A DNA stretch of 42,155 nt from Chloroherpetonaceae bacterium (GCA_025055975.1 JANWWM010000065.1:1-42155), one strand, 5' to 3'. Positions 33,547 to 41,723 are shown, counted from the stretch's first letter. Numbers and translations are program-made. The notes: a model not told the origin generated them from the sequence alone.

Positions 33547-33999
33547 TCAGTTTTGCGGCACGGACATTTTTCTCAAAATCTCTTCCGCGAAGTCAATCGG
33601 GCTTTGCGGGTTGTTCTTCTCGGCAAGCCCGAAAATTTTTTCGGCGATGATTTGCGAGCGGAAGAGGCGCAAATTCAGTTGAGGCAAGTAGAGAAACGCC
33701 GCCGAAAGTTCGGGACCGCCGCAAATGATGAACGTGGCGACCTTTTTTCCCGCGAGCGTTTTCAGAAGATTGCTTTGATTGAGCGCGCCTGAAAGGTTTG
33801 GCGAGAGTTGCAGATTGTAAATCGGAGAGCCTATCAACGCGAGGTCGAATTCTTCCAAAAATCCGTAGTCGGCTCTCGGAAGCGTTTTGGCTTTCTCGAC
33901 ATAGAAGCCGTTTTTGACGAGATGTTCGCCAATCGCATCAACGATGCGATCGGTTGAGCCGCCCGCAGAGAGCGCGTCGTAAAGAATGATGGCTTTCAT
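33547..33999 (-). CDS. flavodoxin-like NAD(P)H-quinone-type protein
   Basis: A 150-residue flavodoxin-fold protein: MKAIILYDALSAGGSTDRIVDAIGEHL carries the FMN phosphate loop (SAGGST), FDLALIGSPIYNLQL the second loop, and VATFIICGGPE the third. It may bind FMN as an electron carrier or a small flavin reductase. Convergent with the winged-helix gene and divergent from sdaAB. No partner is evident. Confidence 0.75.
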   Translation of the reverse strand: MKAIILYDALSAGGSTDRIVDAIGEHLVKNGFYVEKAKTLPRADYGFLEEFDLALIGSPIYNLQLSPNLSGALNQSNLLKTLAGKKVATFIICGGPELSAAFLYLPQLNLRLFRSQIIAEKIFGLAEKNNPQSPIDFAEEILRKMSVPQN

Positions 34000-34142
34000 A
34001 AACGGTCGAATTGAAGTTTGCGAGTCGCGGCAAGTTTATCGTTTTTTCGAGCGTTCCGCAACGACATTGACGCATTCGTTTGAGCGCAGTCGCTGCGGTT
34101 CTCGTGGCGAACTTTCGTAACTTTTTTCAAATCGCTCTTGCG

Positions 34143-34850
34143 ATGAGCGCGCCTGAACCAAGCCTTTTCGACATTTTGGGTCCGATTATGATTGGACCGT
34201 CCAGCTCGCACACGGCGGGCGCGAGTCGAATCGGATACATCGCGCGTCGCCTGCTCGGCGAAACGCCGCGCCATGCCACGATTACGCTCTACAACTCGTT
34301 TGCGCGCACGCACAAAGGGCACGGAACGGATTGCGCCATCATCGGCGGCATTTTGGGCTTTGCGCCCGACGACGAGCGCATCAAAGACGCTTTCGAAATC
34401 GCCCAAGCGCAAGGCTTGCGGTGGCAATTCAAGTTTCACGGCGACGCGACGCGGTTTCATTCCAACGCCGCTCGATTGCTTCTCGTCGGAGAACGCAACA
34501 AAATCGAAATCGTCGGCGCTTCGCTCGGCGGCGGCAGAATCAAAATTCAAGAAATCGAGGGATTTTCGGTCGAGTTCAACGCGCAGTTGGATACGCTGGT
34601 CGTCATCGCGCAGGACATTCCAGGAAGCATTCAGCGCATTAGCGGGGTCATTTCCGAGAGCAATGTCAACATCGCGCAAATGTTCGTCTCGCGCAATCGA
34701 GACGAAACGCCCCCGATGGCGAGCATGGTCATTGAACTGGATAGCCCTCTTCCCAAGACGAGCATAGAAACGATTGAGCGCTTTTCGTGGGTAAAGTTCG
34801 CTCGGCTCATTGAGTCCATTCAGGAAGGCAGTTCCATCTACGAGAAATGA
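34143..34850 (+). CDS. sdaAB: L-serine ammonia-lyase, beta subunit
   Basis: A 235-residue beta subunit of the iron-sulfur serine dehydratase, which converts L-serine to pyruvate and ammonia. The hallmark FDILGPIMIGPSSSHTAGASRIG is at the N-terminus; YNSFARTHKGHGTDCAIIGGILG follows. The C-terminal third (about 145-235) is an ACT domain (VIAQDIPGSIQRISGVISES...NIAQMFVSR). The catalytic alpha subunit (sdaAA), with the cluster cysteines, is not in the window. I chose ATG 34143 over 34080. No SD is visible. Confidence 0.93.
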   Translation: MSAPEPSLFDILGPIMIGPSSSHTAGASRIGYIARRLLGETPRHATITLYNSFARTHKGHGTDCAIIGGILGFAPDDERIKDAFEIAQAQGLRWQFKFHGDATRFHSNAARLLLVGERNKIEIVGASLGGGRIKIQEIEGFSVEFNAQLDTLVVIAQDIPGSIQRISGVISESNVNIAQMFVSRNRDETPPMASMVIELDSPLPKTSIETIERFSWVKFARLIESIQEGSSIYEK

Positions 34851-34865
34851 CCGATGGTTGTGGGC

Positions 34866-34994
34866 TGACGCTTCGCGTCAAGTCGCATCGGCGAGAGCCG
34901 AAACCTCGCGCCACGTCGGGCGAAAACGGCGCGTCGCTTCGAATAAATCTCGCCTGTCATTTTAACGACAGCGAGCGATCCGCGACATCGCGGA
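34866..34994. repeat. four tandem short hairpins (REP-like)
   Basis: Downstream of sdaAB: TGACGC-TTC-GCGTCA (34866-34880); TCGGC-GAGA-GCCGA (34888-34901); CTCGC/CTGTC with GACAG/CGAG around an 8-nt loop (34949-34975, one bulged C); and TCCGCG-ACAT-CGCGGA (34979-34994). No gene lies here. The stacking of four hairpins in 130 bp between the plus gene sdaAB and the minus membrane gene (convergent) could be terminators or extragenic repeats. Confidence 0.55.
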
Positions 34995-35011
34995 ATTGCA
35001 AAGCAGCGCGA

Positions 35012-35404
35012 CTAATTGAGCGCGTCCTCATCATCGCGTTGGGCTTCGTAGGCTTGCCGTCTGCGCCATTGACTCGCTTTGGCATATGTTACGACTCCGC
35101 GATAGATGCCATAGAGAAACATCACGGTCATCAAGACGTTGCGATACTGAGTCGTCGCCCATTCGGGCACGAGCGCGCCGAGATAGACCATCACGCCCAA
35201 AACGAAAAACATCAGCGTTACGCTGTATCCAATCACTTCGTTGGTCGTCAAGCCGAACCACATTCCGCGAGCGACGGGCTTGCGAGAGCGTTTTGGCGCG
35301 ATTTCGCCGCGAGGTTGTCGCAATGCGTCGTCGGGTGGCTTGACCCCAAGTTCGTCTTCGTCTTTCTTGCCTGACCCATTTTGGTGGTATGCGCCGTTTT
35401 CCAT
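35012..35404 (-). CDS. small membrane protein of unknown function
   Basis: From ATG 35404 the product has 130 residues. The first about 45 are hydrophilic and proline/charge rich (MENGAYHQNGSGKKDEDELG). Two membrane helices follow (about 53-75 and 88-104, VIGYSVTLMFFVLGVMVYLG and VLMTVMFLYGIYRGVVTYA). The C-terminus is basic then acidic. I do not recognise it. It is downstream of the TonB operon but after a strong terminator, so it likely has its own promoter or depends on read-through. Confidence 0.65.
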   Translation of the reverse strand: MENGAYHQNGSGKKDEDELGVKPPDDALRQPRGEIAPKRSRKPVARGMWFGLTTNEVIGYSVTLMFFVLGVMVYLGALVPEWATTQYRNVLMTVMFLYGIYRGVVTYAKASQWRRRQAYEAQRDDEDALN

Positions 35405-35441
35405 CGTTGCCAAGTTTGCGTTGTTGAAATCGACCTCGAAT

Positions 35442-35471
35442 AAAAAAGCCGACGCGATTTGGCGCGTCGGC
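35442..35471 (-). terminator. intrinsic terminator of the exb-tonB operon
   Basis: On the minus strand, GCCGACGCG (35471-35463) pairs with CGCGTCGGC (35456-35448) around a 6-nt loop and is followed at once by six Ts (35447-35442). It starts 20 bp after the tonB stop. This is the clearest intrinsic terminator in the window. Confidence 0.85.
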
Positions 35472-35491
35472 AAACGTTTTCCGCGCCGCGC

Positions 35492-36367
35492 TTACCGCGT
35501 GTTGAGCTTGAAGACGAAGGGCACCATCAGCCACACCTTGACGGGACGTCCGTTTTGGATCGCGGGCGTGTAGGTGGAACTCATCACGGCGTTGATGACC
35601 GCCTCGTCGAAAATGTCCGTCCCCGGATTTTTGATGATTTGCGCTTTTTCAGGCTTGCCGTTTTTGCCGACGAGCACCTTCACGATGACCTTTCCTTCGA
35701 TGCCCGCTTTTTTCGCCATTTCGGGATAAACGGCTTGAACGCGGTTGACGAATTCAGGGTCTTTTTCGACGGCGACGAAGTCTGGCGGGTCGCCTTCGTC
35801 GGCAGGCTCAACTGGACCGCTTCCCGCGCCGCTCGCAAAGCCGATGTTCGGGTCGGAAAGCCCCGTCGTGTCGCCTTCGCCCGCCGCGCCTTTTGCCGTC
35901 GCTTTTTTGATGAGGTCTTGGTCGGCAAACGTTTTCTGACGCGGCGCTTCTTCGTCGCGCACCTTTTTGACTTCGCCCACGTCGGGAGCGGCTGGCGGCT
36001 TGAACGCGGGCGGTGGCGGTGGCGGCGGTTTCGTCTCGTCCATCGGCGGCGGCGGTTGCAAGTCTGAAATCGAGAGCTGGCGAGGCTTGACCATCGCAAT
36101 TTCATCGTCAGACGCCGTGAGCAATTGCTTGATCCAGCCGTAGCTCACGTAGATGATGAAGATCGTGATGAAAACGCTGAGCGAATACAAAATGCCCTTC
36201 GCCATGAACACGTGGTATTGACGGCGAAGAACAAGGTTTCCATAGTTGATGCGGCGAAGCTTGTCGGTGTCCAAGTAATCGGTCTTTACGAAGCCGTCGA
36301 AACCGTTTTGTCGCTCTGGCGTTTGCTGTTCCAACGGCGGTTGCATCACGTCTTTTTCGTCCGTCAT
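35492..36367 (-). CDS. tonB: TonB-family energy transducer
   Basis: A 291-residue protein. The single transmembrane helix is at about 56-76 (GILYSLSVFITIFIIYVSYGW). A proline-rich periplasmic segment follows (ISDLQPPPPMDE, KPPPPPPPAFKPP). The C-terminal TonB domain starts near residue 205: RVQAVYPEMAKKAGIEGKVIVKVLVGKNGK then NAVMSSTYTPAIQNGRPV. The N-terminal cytoplasmic tail of about 55 residues is longer than in enterobacterial TonB. It energises outer-membrane receptors using the ExbBD motor. ATGA overlap (36364-36367) with the upstream exbD gene. Confidence 0.93.
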   Translation of the reverse strand: MTDEKDVMQPPLEQQTPERQNGFDGFVKTDYLDTDKLRRINYGNLVLRRQYHVFMAKGILYSLSVFITIFIIYVSYGWIKQLLTASDDEIAMVKPRQLSISDLQPPPPMDETKPPPPPPPAFKPPAAPDVGEVKKVRDEEAPRQKTFADQDLIKKATAKGAAGEGDTTGLSDPNIGFASGAGSGPVEPADEGDPPDFVAVEKDPEFVNRVQAVYPEMAKKAGIEGKVIVKVLVGKNGKPEKAQIIKNPGTDIFDEAVINAVMSSTYTPAIQNGRPVKVWLMVPFVFKLNTR

Positions 36368-36984
36368 TTTTTCTTCCCTTTTCCTTTTGGTTGAGGTTGA
36401 GGAGGTTGCGGCTGAGGCGGCGCGCCGCCCGCGAGCATTTGCGCGATTTCTTTGGCGTCTTCTTCGGTGAAATCGGCGATGCTAAATCGTTTGATGGGCG
36501 GATTGGCGATGTTCAACTCGTCGATGATGTCGACGAGGTTGCGATAGCGCGCTTTCTTGTCGAGCTTCAAGACGAGCACCATCACGTCTTCGCCGACTTC
36601 TTGGCGAATGCGGTCGCGGTTTTCGCGGAGCATTTTGCGAAACTTCTCGCTGATGGTTGGCTTCGCGTCGCCGTCGGTTTCGTAGAGCGGAATCGCTTGG
36701 GGCGGCTTGAAGCCGATGTTCCAATACGCTTTGTCGCCCTCCATCACGCGCACCGTGAGCACGTTGGATTCGGCGACCTTGACCTCGTTGGTGTTTTTTT
36801 CGGCGGGCAAGTTGATTTCCATCGTTTTCGGCTTCGAAAACGTGGTCGTCAGCATAAAAAACGTCAGGAGCAGAAACGCCACATCGACCATCGGCGTCAT
36901 ATCGAGTTTGAAGCCGACGCGCTTGGGCATCTTCTTGCCCTTTTTTTTCGTCTTTTTCGGTTCGGGCGAGCCTACGGCAGCCAT
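36364..36984 (-). CDS. exbD: ExbD-family proton-channel protein (second copy)
   Basis: A 206-residue ExbD. The cytoplasmic start is Lys-rich (KKTKKKGKKMPKRVGFKLD), then MTPMVDVAFLLLTFFMLTTTF, in which the conserved Asp of the helix is the proton-carrying residue. The periplasmic domain follows, and the tail is rich in PPQPQ and Lys-Gly repeats (PKGKGKKK). It starts 20 bp after the first ExbD gene and shares its stop/start with tonB. The tail and insert are longer than in the first ExbD. Confidence 0.93.
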   Translation of the reverse strand: MAAVGSPEPKKTKKKGKKMPKRVGFKLDMTPMVDVAFLLLTFFMLTTTFSKPKTMEINLPAEKNTNEVKVAESNVLTVRVMEGDKAYWNIGFKPPQAIPLYETDGDAKPTISEKFRKMLRENRDRIRQEVGEDVMVLVLKLDKKARYRNLVDIIDELNIANPPIKRFSIADFTEEDAKEIAQMLAGGAPPQPQPPQPQPKGKGKKK

Positions 36985-37004
36985 CGTTGAGTTCCGTTTG
37001 AAGT

Positions 37005-37535
37005 TTAATCCTTCATGCCGCCTTCCATTCCCGTGATGAGATTGAAGGTCGGCATATTGGTTTTCTTAAAGGTCTTCATCACGAAGTCAACCATTTCATA
37101 ACTCGAGTTGACATCGGCTTTGATGACGGGTCGAACCTTTGGATCGGCGAAGCGCGCGGCGATGATCATTCGTTCAAGGTTGTCTTTGTTGACGGGGAAT
37201 GCGTCGCTGAGCTTGAACTTGCGAAGCGAATCCTCGATGGCGGGGTATCCCGCGTTTTGAAGTTGCTTTCGAATCGCGCTCTCGAAGATGCGCTCGCGCG
37301 CGGGTTGCGAATCCACGCCCAAGAACAGCTCGTCGTTTTTGCCGATTTGCACCATCAAGATGTCGGTGTCGGGCAGGGGCACGGTCGCGTTTGACGAAGG
37401 CAGGTCGATCGGCGTGGGTTCTGGCGGTCTGAATTGCGTCGTCAGCATAAAGAATGTCAGGAGCAGAAACGCCACATCGACCATCGGCGTCATATCGAGC
37501 TGATACCCAACGCGCTTGGTTTTGACTTTTGGCAT
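37005..37535 (-). CDS. exbD: ExbD-family proton-channel protein (first copy)
   Basis: A 176-residue ExbD with the same helix motif (MTPMVDVAFLLLTFFMLTTQF), then a periplasmic domain (MVQIGKNDELFLGVDSQPA, VIKADVNSSYEMVDFVMKTF). Two ExbD paralogues in one operon are common in Bacteroidota. It lies between exbB (34-bp gap) and the second exbD. Confidence 0.93.
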   Translation of the reverse strand: MPKVKTKRVGYQLDMTPMVDVAFLLLTFFMLTTQFRPPEPTPIDLPSSNATVPLPDTDILMVQIGKNDELFLGVDSQPARERIFESAIRKQLQNAGYPAIEDSLRKFKLSDAFPVNKDNLERMIIAARFADPKVRPVIKADVNSSYEMVDFVMKTFKKTNMPTFNLITGMEGGMKD

Positions 37536-37569
37536 CGCTTAACGGCGTTTGAATGCGTGAGTTGATTCG

Positions 37570-38328
37570 TCAGACGTTGACTCTTTCGTTTTGCGTCGCC
37601 AGGGTTTGCACGATGTAGAACGCGGCTTCGTCGATCATGTGCGTGAAGTTATCGATCCGCGTGGTGAAGTAATTGTAAGCCACGATGGCGATGATGCCGC
37701 CAAAGATGCCGCCCGCGGTGTTGTAGAGCGCTTCGGAGATGCCGCGCGAAAGACCGACCGCGTCGGGCGCGCCGCCCGTCGCCAGCGCCGCAAAGGAGCG
37801 AATCATTCCAATCGTCGTGCCAAGCAAGCCGACCATCGTGGAAATCGAGGCGATGGTCGAGAGCGCCACGAGGTTGCGCTCCAAAAGCGGCATTTCCATC
37901 TGCGTCGCTTCTTCCATCGCTTTTTGCAGACTGGCGGTTTTCTTGTCGGGATCGGTTACGTTCTTGGCGACGAGTTCCTTGTGCTTTTCCAAGCCCGCGC
38001 GAATGACGACGGCGAGCGAGCTTTGATGCTGGTCGCACTTTTCGATCGCGCTGTCGATGCGACCCGTCTCGATTTCTTCTTTGACGCTCTTCACGAAATC
38101 GGTCATGGTCGACTTGCCCGAAGCCTTCTTCAACGCGATCGATCGCTCGATGATGTAGGCGAAAACCATAATGATAAGCGTAAACAAGACCGCAACCAGT
38201 GGTCCGCCTTCATACATCGCGTGCCACATTGATTCCTTGGGTTGATTCCCCATGTAGAGGAAGTAAAAGGCGAACGAGACGCTGGCGGCAAGGGTAATCA
38301 AGACCGCCGTGAATGCGCTTTGCTTCAT
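37570..38328 (-). CDS. exbB: ExbB/TolQ/MotA-family proton-channel protein
   Basis: A 252-residue inner-membrane protein with helices at about 6-26, 42-62, 148-175 and 195-222. It has the family block ALSTIASISTMVGLLGTTIGMIRSF and GGAPDAVGLSRGISEALYNTAGG, where the conserved Thr/Gly/Pro pattern lines the ion path. It forms the motor with the ExbDs that drives TonB. It is the first gene of the operon; its upstream region has a palindrome (38367-38380). Confidence 0.93.
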   Translation of the reverse strand: MKQSAFTAVLITLAASVSFAFYFLYMGNQPKESMWHAMYEGGPLVAVLFTLIIMVFAYIIERSIALKKASGKSTMTDFVKSVKEEIETGRIDSAIEKCDQHQSSLAVVIRAGLEKHKELVAKNVTDPDKKTASLQKAMEEATQMEMPLLERNLVALSTIASISTMVGLLGTTIGMIRSFAALATGGAPDAVGLSRGISEALYNTAGGIFGGIIAIVAYNYFTTRIDNFTHMIDEAAFYIVQTLATQNERVNV

Positions 38329-38366
38329 AAGTGGTCGTTTGTTTGTTGTTTGTGGTTAGAAAAAAC

Positions 38367-38380
38367 TTGACGCTCGTCAA
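38367..38380. promoter_or_regulatory. candidate operator upstream of exbB
   Basis: TTGACG-CT-CGTCAA is a perfect inverted repeat (TTGAC-N4-GTCAA) 38 bp upstream of the exbB start. The TTGA-N6-TCAA frame resembles Crp/FNR-family sites (TTGAT-N4-ATCAA). The TF is unknown. Confidence 0.4.
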
Positions 38381-38449
38381 ACGAAACCGCTGGAGACGCG
38401 GCTTTGAGTATAAAAAAATTTCCGAGAAAGAAAAACGCCGCGAACAGTC

Positions 38450-38473
38450 CTTTCGCGCAAAATCGCGCGAAAG
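38450..38473. repeat. 9-bp perfect hairpin between glycerophosphodiesterase and exbB
   Basis: CTTTCGCGC (38450-38458), 6-nt loop, GCGCGAAAG (38465-38473). No adjacent T-run. It may stabilise or terminate the glycerophosphodiesterase transcript. Confidence 0.5.
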
Positions 38474-38512
38474 TAAGAAAGTTTTGGAAACGTCGCCGTT
38501 AAATTTTTCTTA

Positions 38513-38540
38513 ACCGATCGCGCGGAGCGCGCCGCTCGGT
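38513..38540 (-). terminator. possible terminator after the glycerophosphodiesterase
   Basis: Minus-strand arms ACCGA (38540-38536) and TCGGT (38517-38513) enclose a GC-rich inner region, starting 3 bp after the stop. No T-run follows, so the call is weak. Confidence 0.3.
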
Positions 38541-38543
38541 CGT

Positions 38544-39458
38544 TCATTCCGCCAACAAATCCTCGCGCAGATTCGGATAGTCGGTAATGACGCCAACTAC
38601 GCCCATCGCCTTCAACGCTTTCATTTCATCGAGCGAATTGACCGTCCAAACGACGACCTTCATTCCCCTTCGACGCGCCGCTTGGATTAGCTCAGGCGTA
38701 ACGAGTTTGTAAAAGGGACTGTAAATCTGCGGCGTGAAAGACAACCGAGCGAGATTCTTTTCAAGCCCGTCTTGATTGTCGACGAGCAAGCACAGATACA
38801 CGTCGCGATCGATTTTGCGGAACGCTTCAAGCTCGCGCTCGTCGAAAGATTGAAATATCGCGCGGTTCAAGGCTCCGTTTCGCTTGACCTCTTCATAGAC
38901 GAGCCTTGCGAACTCGTCGGGGCGCGGGTGAAACACGTCGTCGCCTTCGGGAGTCGATTTCGTTTCGATGTTGTAAAAGACGGGCGGCAAGCCTTTTTGC
39001 GCGCGAGCGTTCTCGACGGCTCGAATCACGTCGCGCAAGAGCGGTTTCTTGGCGGGCATCGGTTTTTGTTCGGGGAAGCGAGCGTTTCCGCGATTGCCGC
39101 AATCGTAGCGCGACAGTTCGGCGTAGGTCATTTGGTAGATGTTGAACGCCTTTTCTTCGCTTGGCGAAACGGGCGCGCCGTCGGGCTTGGAGCAAATTTC
39201 GCTCGATAGATACGGCTCGTGCGACAAGACGACTTGACGATCTTTGGTGATCACGACGTCCATTTCCAACGTCGTTACGCCAAGCTCCAACGCTTTGAGA
39301 AAAGAGGGTATGGTGTTTTCGGGCAAAAGCCCTCTCGCGCCGCGATGCCCCTCAAAATCGAAGGCGGGCAACGGCAGCAACCTCGAGTTCGTCTGCGCTT
39401 GCGCGCCAACGACGATGACGAGAAAAAGCATTGAGACGAGCAGCAGAGATTGATGCAT
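38544..39458 (-). CDS. glycerophosphodiester phosphodiesterase, exported
   Basis: From ATG 39458 the product has 304 residues. A signal peptide (MHQSLLLVSMLFLVIVVGAQAQ) precedes the GDPD barrel: FEGHRGARGLLPENTIPSF (catalytic His and Arg), LEMDVVITKD (Glu/Asp metal ligands), LSHEP, FYNIETKS, and MKVVVWTVNSLDEM. It hydrolyses glycerophosphodiesters to glycerol-3-phosphate in the periplasm. It follows serA by 14 bp on the same strand, though a metabolic link is not obvious. Confidence 0.92.
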   Translation of the reverse strand: MHQSLLLVSMLFLVIVVGAQAQTNSRLLPLPAFDFEGHRGARGLLPENTIPSFLKALELGVTTLEMDVVITKDRQVVLSHEPYLSSEICSKPDGAPVSPSEEKAFNIYQMTYAELSRYDCGNRGNARFPEQKPMPAKKPLLRDVIRAVENARAQKGLPPVFYNIETKSTPEGDDVFHPRPDEFARLVYEEVKRNGALNRAIFQSFDERELEAFRKIDRDVYLCLLVDNQDGLEKNLARLSFTPQIYSPFYKLVTPELIQAARRRGMKVVVWTVNSLDEMKALKAMGVVGVITDYPNLREDLLAE

Positions 39459-39472
39459 GCGATTCGTGTCGG

Positions 39473-41053
39473 TTAGAGTTTGAGCAATCGCGGTTCGTAG
39501 ACGCCCTCGACTTGCGCGATTTGCCGAAGCGCCTCGTCGCTCAAATCGCCATCGATGCCGACGAGCGTTAGCGCCATCGTTTTCTCTTCGTTGCGCGAAA
39601 GAGACACGTTGGCGATGTTGATGTTGCAATGATGCAACACCGACACCACGTTGGACAGCACGCCTGGCTTGTCGTCGTTGGTGTAGATGAGAATCGTGCC
39701 TTCGGGCTTGAACTCGCAATCGAACTTGTCGACCTGCACGATGCGCGGGTCTTTGTTGCCCAGCACGATGCCGCCCAGCACGCGCGTTCCCTTGTCGGTC
39801 TCGTAATCGACGCGAATGAGGCTCGTGTAGTTTTGATTTTCTTTCTCGCGGCTTTGCTCGACGCGAAGCCCCATGTCGCGCGCTTTCGCAAAGGCGTTGA
39901 TGTAATTGACCCCGTTGGTTTCCGTCGTCGAGAGATAGCCTTTGAGCACGGCGGCGGCGATGGCGTCGCCAAACTTGCGCAAGAAATCGCCCGAATACGT
40001 AACGCGAAGCGCTTTTGGCTTGCCTTGCGAGAGTTTGCCTTGCATCACGCCCAGCGTTTCCGCCAGCGCCAGATAGGCTTGCACGTCGCTGTGCTGCGCC
40101 AGTTCCGCGACGGAAGCGTTCACCGCGCCGATGAGCTTGTGCGTCCGCTTCCACTCCGCGATTTGCTCGGCGATTTGAATGGCGACCTTTTCTTGCGCTT
40201 CGATCGTCGAGGCGGCGATGTGCGGCGTAAGAATGGCGTTCTCGCATTCGAGCAAGGGGTTGTCGGGGGCGATGGGCTCGACATCGAAGACATCGAGAGC
40301 GGCGGCGGCGATTTTGCCCGACTTCAACGCCTGCGCCAAATCGGCTTCGCACACGATGCCGCCGCGCGCGCAATTGACGATTCGCGCCCCGTCTTTCATC
40401 AACGCCATCGTTTTCGCCGAAATGAGATTGCGCGTCGCCTCGTTGAGCGGCGTGTGTATCGTGATGAAATCGGCGCGACGCAAGTTCTCCTCAAACGGCA
40501 ACAGCTCAATGCCCGCTTGCGCGGCGACCTCCGCGGGAAGCATCGGGTCGTAGCCGATGATCTTCATTCCGAACGCTTGCATTCGCAAGGCGACCTCTCG
40601 CCCGATTTTCCCCAAGCCGATGATGGAAAGAATCTTGCCGTCAAGTTCGCGTCCCATCCATTTCTTTCTGTCCCAAATCGCCCGTTTGGTTTCGGCGTGC
40701 GCCTGCGGAATGAGACGAGCGACGGCGAGAATCATGCCGCACGTGTGCTCGGCGGCGGAAATCGTGTTGCCCCCAGGCGTGTTCATCACGATGACGCCTT
40801 GACGAGTGGCGGCTTCAATGTCGATGTTGTCGACCCCCGCGCCCGCTCTGCCGATGATTTTGAGCTTCTTGCCCCGCTCAATGACGTCGGAGGTTACTTT
40901 CGTCGCGCTTCGCACGAGAAGCACGTCGAAATCGGCGATGAGGGATTTGAGTTCGTCTTTGGATAGTTTGGGTTTTTCCGTAACGGCGAAGCCGTTGCGC
41001 GAGAGAATTTCGCCGCAGGTCTTTTCAATGTTGTCCAGAATGAGAGCTTTCAT
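39473..41053 (-). CDS. serA: D-3-phosphoglycerate dehydrogenase
   Basis: A 526-residue long-form SerA, the first enzyme of serine synthesis. Motifs: IGRAGAGVDNIDIEAATRQG, the NAD loop IIGLGKIGREVALRM, VNCARGGIVCEADL, and HIAAST (catalytic His). An intervening domain (about 320-450) and a C-terminal ACT domain (about 455-526, FKPEGTILIYTNDDKPGVLSNV) complete the form. I chose ATG 41053 over 41104. The tRNA cluster promoter region lies divergently upstream. Confidence 0.95.
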   Translation of the reverse strand: MKALILDNIEKTCGEILSRNGFAVTEKPKLSKDELKSLIADFDVLLVRSATKVTSDVIERGKKLKIIGRAGAGVDNIDIEAATRQGVIVMNTPGGNTISAAEHTCGMILAVARLIPQAHAETKRAIWDRKKWMGRELDGKILSIIGLGKIGREVALRMQAFGMKIIGYDPMLPAEVAAQAGIELLPFEENLRRADFITIHTPLNEATRNLISAKTMALMKDGARIVNCARGGIVCEADLAQALKSGKIAAAALDVFDVEPIAPDNPLLECENAILTPHIAASTIEAQEKVAIQIAEQIAEWKRTHKLIGAVNASVAELAQHSDVQAYLALAETLGVMQGKLSQGKPKALRVTYSGDFLRKFGDAIAAAVLKGYLSTTETNGVNYINAFAKARDMGLRVEQSREKENQNYTSLIRVDYETDKGTRVLGGIVLGNKDPRIVQVDKFDCEFKPEGTILIYTNDDKPGVLSNVVSVLHHCNINIANVSLSRNEEKTMALTLVGIDGDLSDEALRQIAQVEGVYEPRLLKL

Positions 41054-41335
41054 TTTTGAGGCGAGCGCGCCAATGCGTTTGATGATTGCGAAAACGAGCC
41101 GCAAGTATAAGGATTTCGAGCCGTTTGCGAAACAAAGGCGAGCGTTTCTTCAAACGCTCTCGCGCTTCGCATGGCGCGGCATGCGCAAAGCGCGACCGAA
41201 GTCGGAAAGAAATTTGGAATTTTGAAAACAAACCTCTACGTTTGCAGTCCTCTTTTCTGCGAAATCGCGCTTTTCATTCCATTTCGGCTGAAACGAGGGG
41301 GCGCGTCTCGCGCTCTTTGAAGGCTTCGGAAAAGC
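41054..41335. other. divergent region between serA and the tRNA cluster
   Basis: 282 bp containing the promoter at 41213-41244 and, presumably, the serA promoter, which I cannot pinpoint. No gene. Confidence 0.5.
41213..41244 (+). promoter_or_regulatory. Bacteroidota-type promoter of the tRNA-secE-nusG unit
   Basis: TTTG (41213-41216), 20 nt, TACGTTTG (41237-41244): an exact match to the Bacteroidota consensus TTTG-N19-21-TAnnTTTG. Transcription would begin about 41250, roughly 85 nt before the first tRNA. Confidence 0.6.
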
Positions 41336-41408
41336 GCTGGTGTAGCTCAGTTGGTAGAGCAGCTGATTTGTAATCAGCCGGTCAGGGGTTCAAGTCCCTT
41401 CACCAGCT
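41336..41408 (+). tRNA. trnT: tRNA-Thr (anticodon TGT)
   Basis: Acceptor GCTGGTG pairs with CACCAGC; D arm GCTC..GAGC; anticodon stem CTGAT/ATCAG with loop TTGTA giving anticodon TGT; T arm GGTTCAAGTCC. 73 nt, discriminator T, no encoded CCA. Confidence 0.95.
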
Positions 41409-41414
41409 CGGTTT

Positions 41415-41497
41415 GGGTAGGTAGCGAAGTGGTCAAACGCAACTGACTGTAAATCAGTCGACTTCGGTCTTCGGAGGTTCGAATCCTTCCCTACCCA
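41415..41497 (+). tRNA. trnY: tRNA-Tyr (anticodon GTA)
   Basis: Acceptor GGGTAGG pairs with CCTACCC; anticodon stem CTGACT..AGTCAG-like with GTA; a long variable arm as expected for bacterial tRNA-Tyr; T arm GGTTCGAATCC. 83 nt, discriminator A, no CCA. Confidence 0.95.
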
Positions 41498-41504
41498 CGC
41501 GCTC

Positions 41505-41577
<73 letters not shown>

Positions 41578-41585
41578 CGACGAAT

Positions 41586-41658
41586 ACGGGCGTAGCTCAA
41601 TTGGTAGAGTAGCGGTCTCCAAAACCGTTGGTTGTGGGTTCGAGTCCTACCGCCCGTG
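41586..41658 (+). tRNA. trnW: tRNA-Trp (anticodon CCA)
   Basis: Acceptor ACGGGCG pairs with CGCCCGT; anticodon stem GCGGT/ACCGT with loop CTCCAAA (anticodon CCA); T arm GTGGGTTCGAGTCCTAC. 73 nt. It sits directly before secE, as in many bacteria. Confidence 0.95.
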
Positions 41659-41723
41659 CGAAGTCGCAAGCGTAGCGACGCTCAAGTTTTTCGTTTAGCG
41701 ATAATCACGGAGCATAAAGATTG

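Noticed and set aside
38544..40373. Single long minus frame joining serA and the glycerophosphodiesterase
   Set aside because: The upstream half is an out-of-frame reading of serA with Arg-rich composition; the true enzyme starts at 39458 with a signal peptide.
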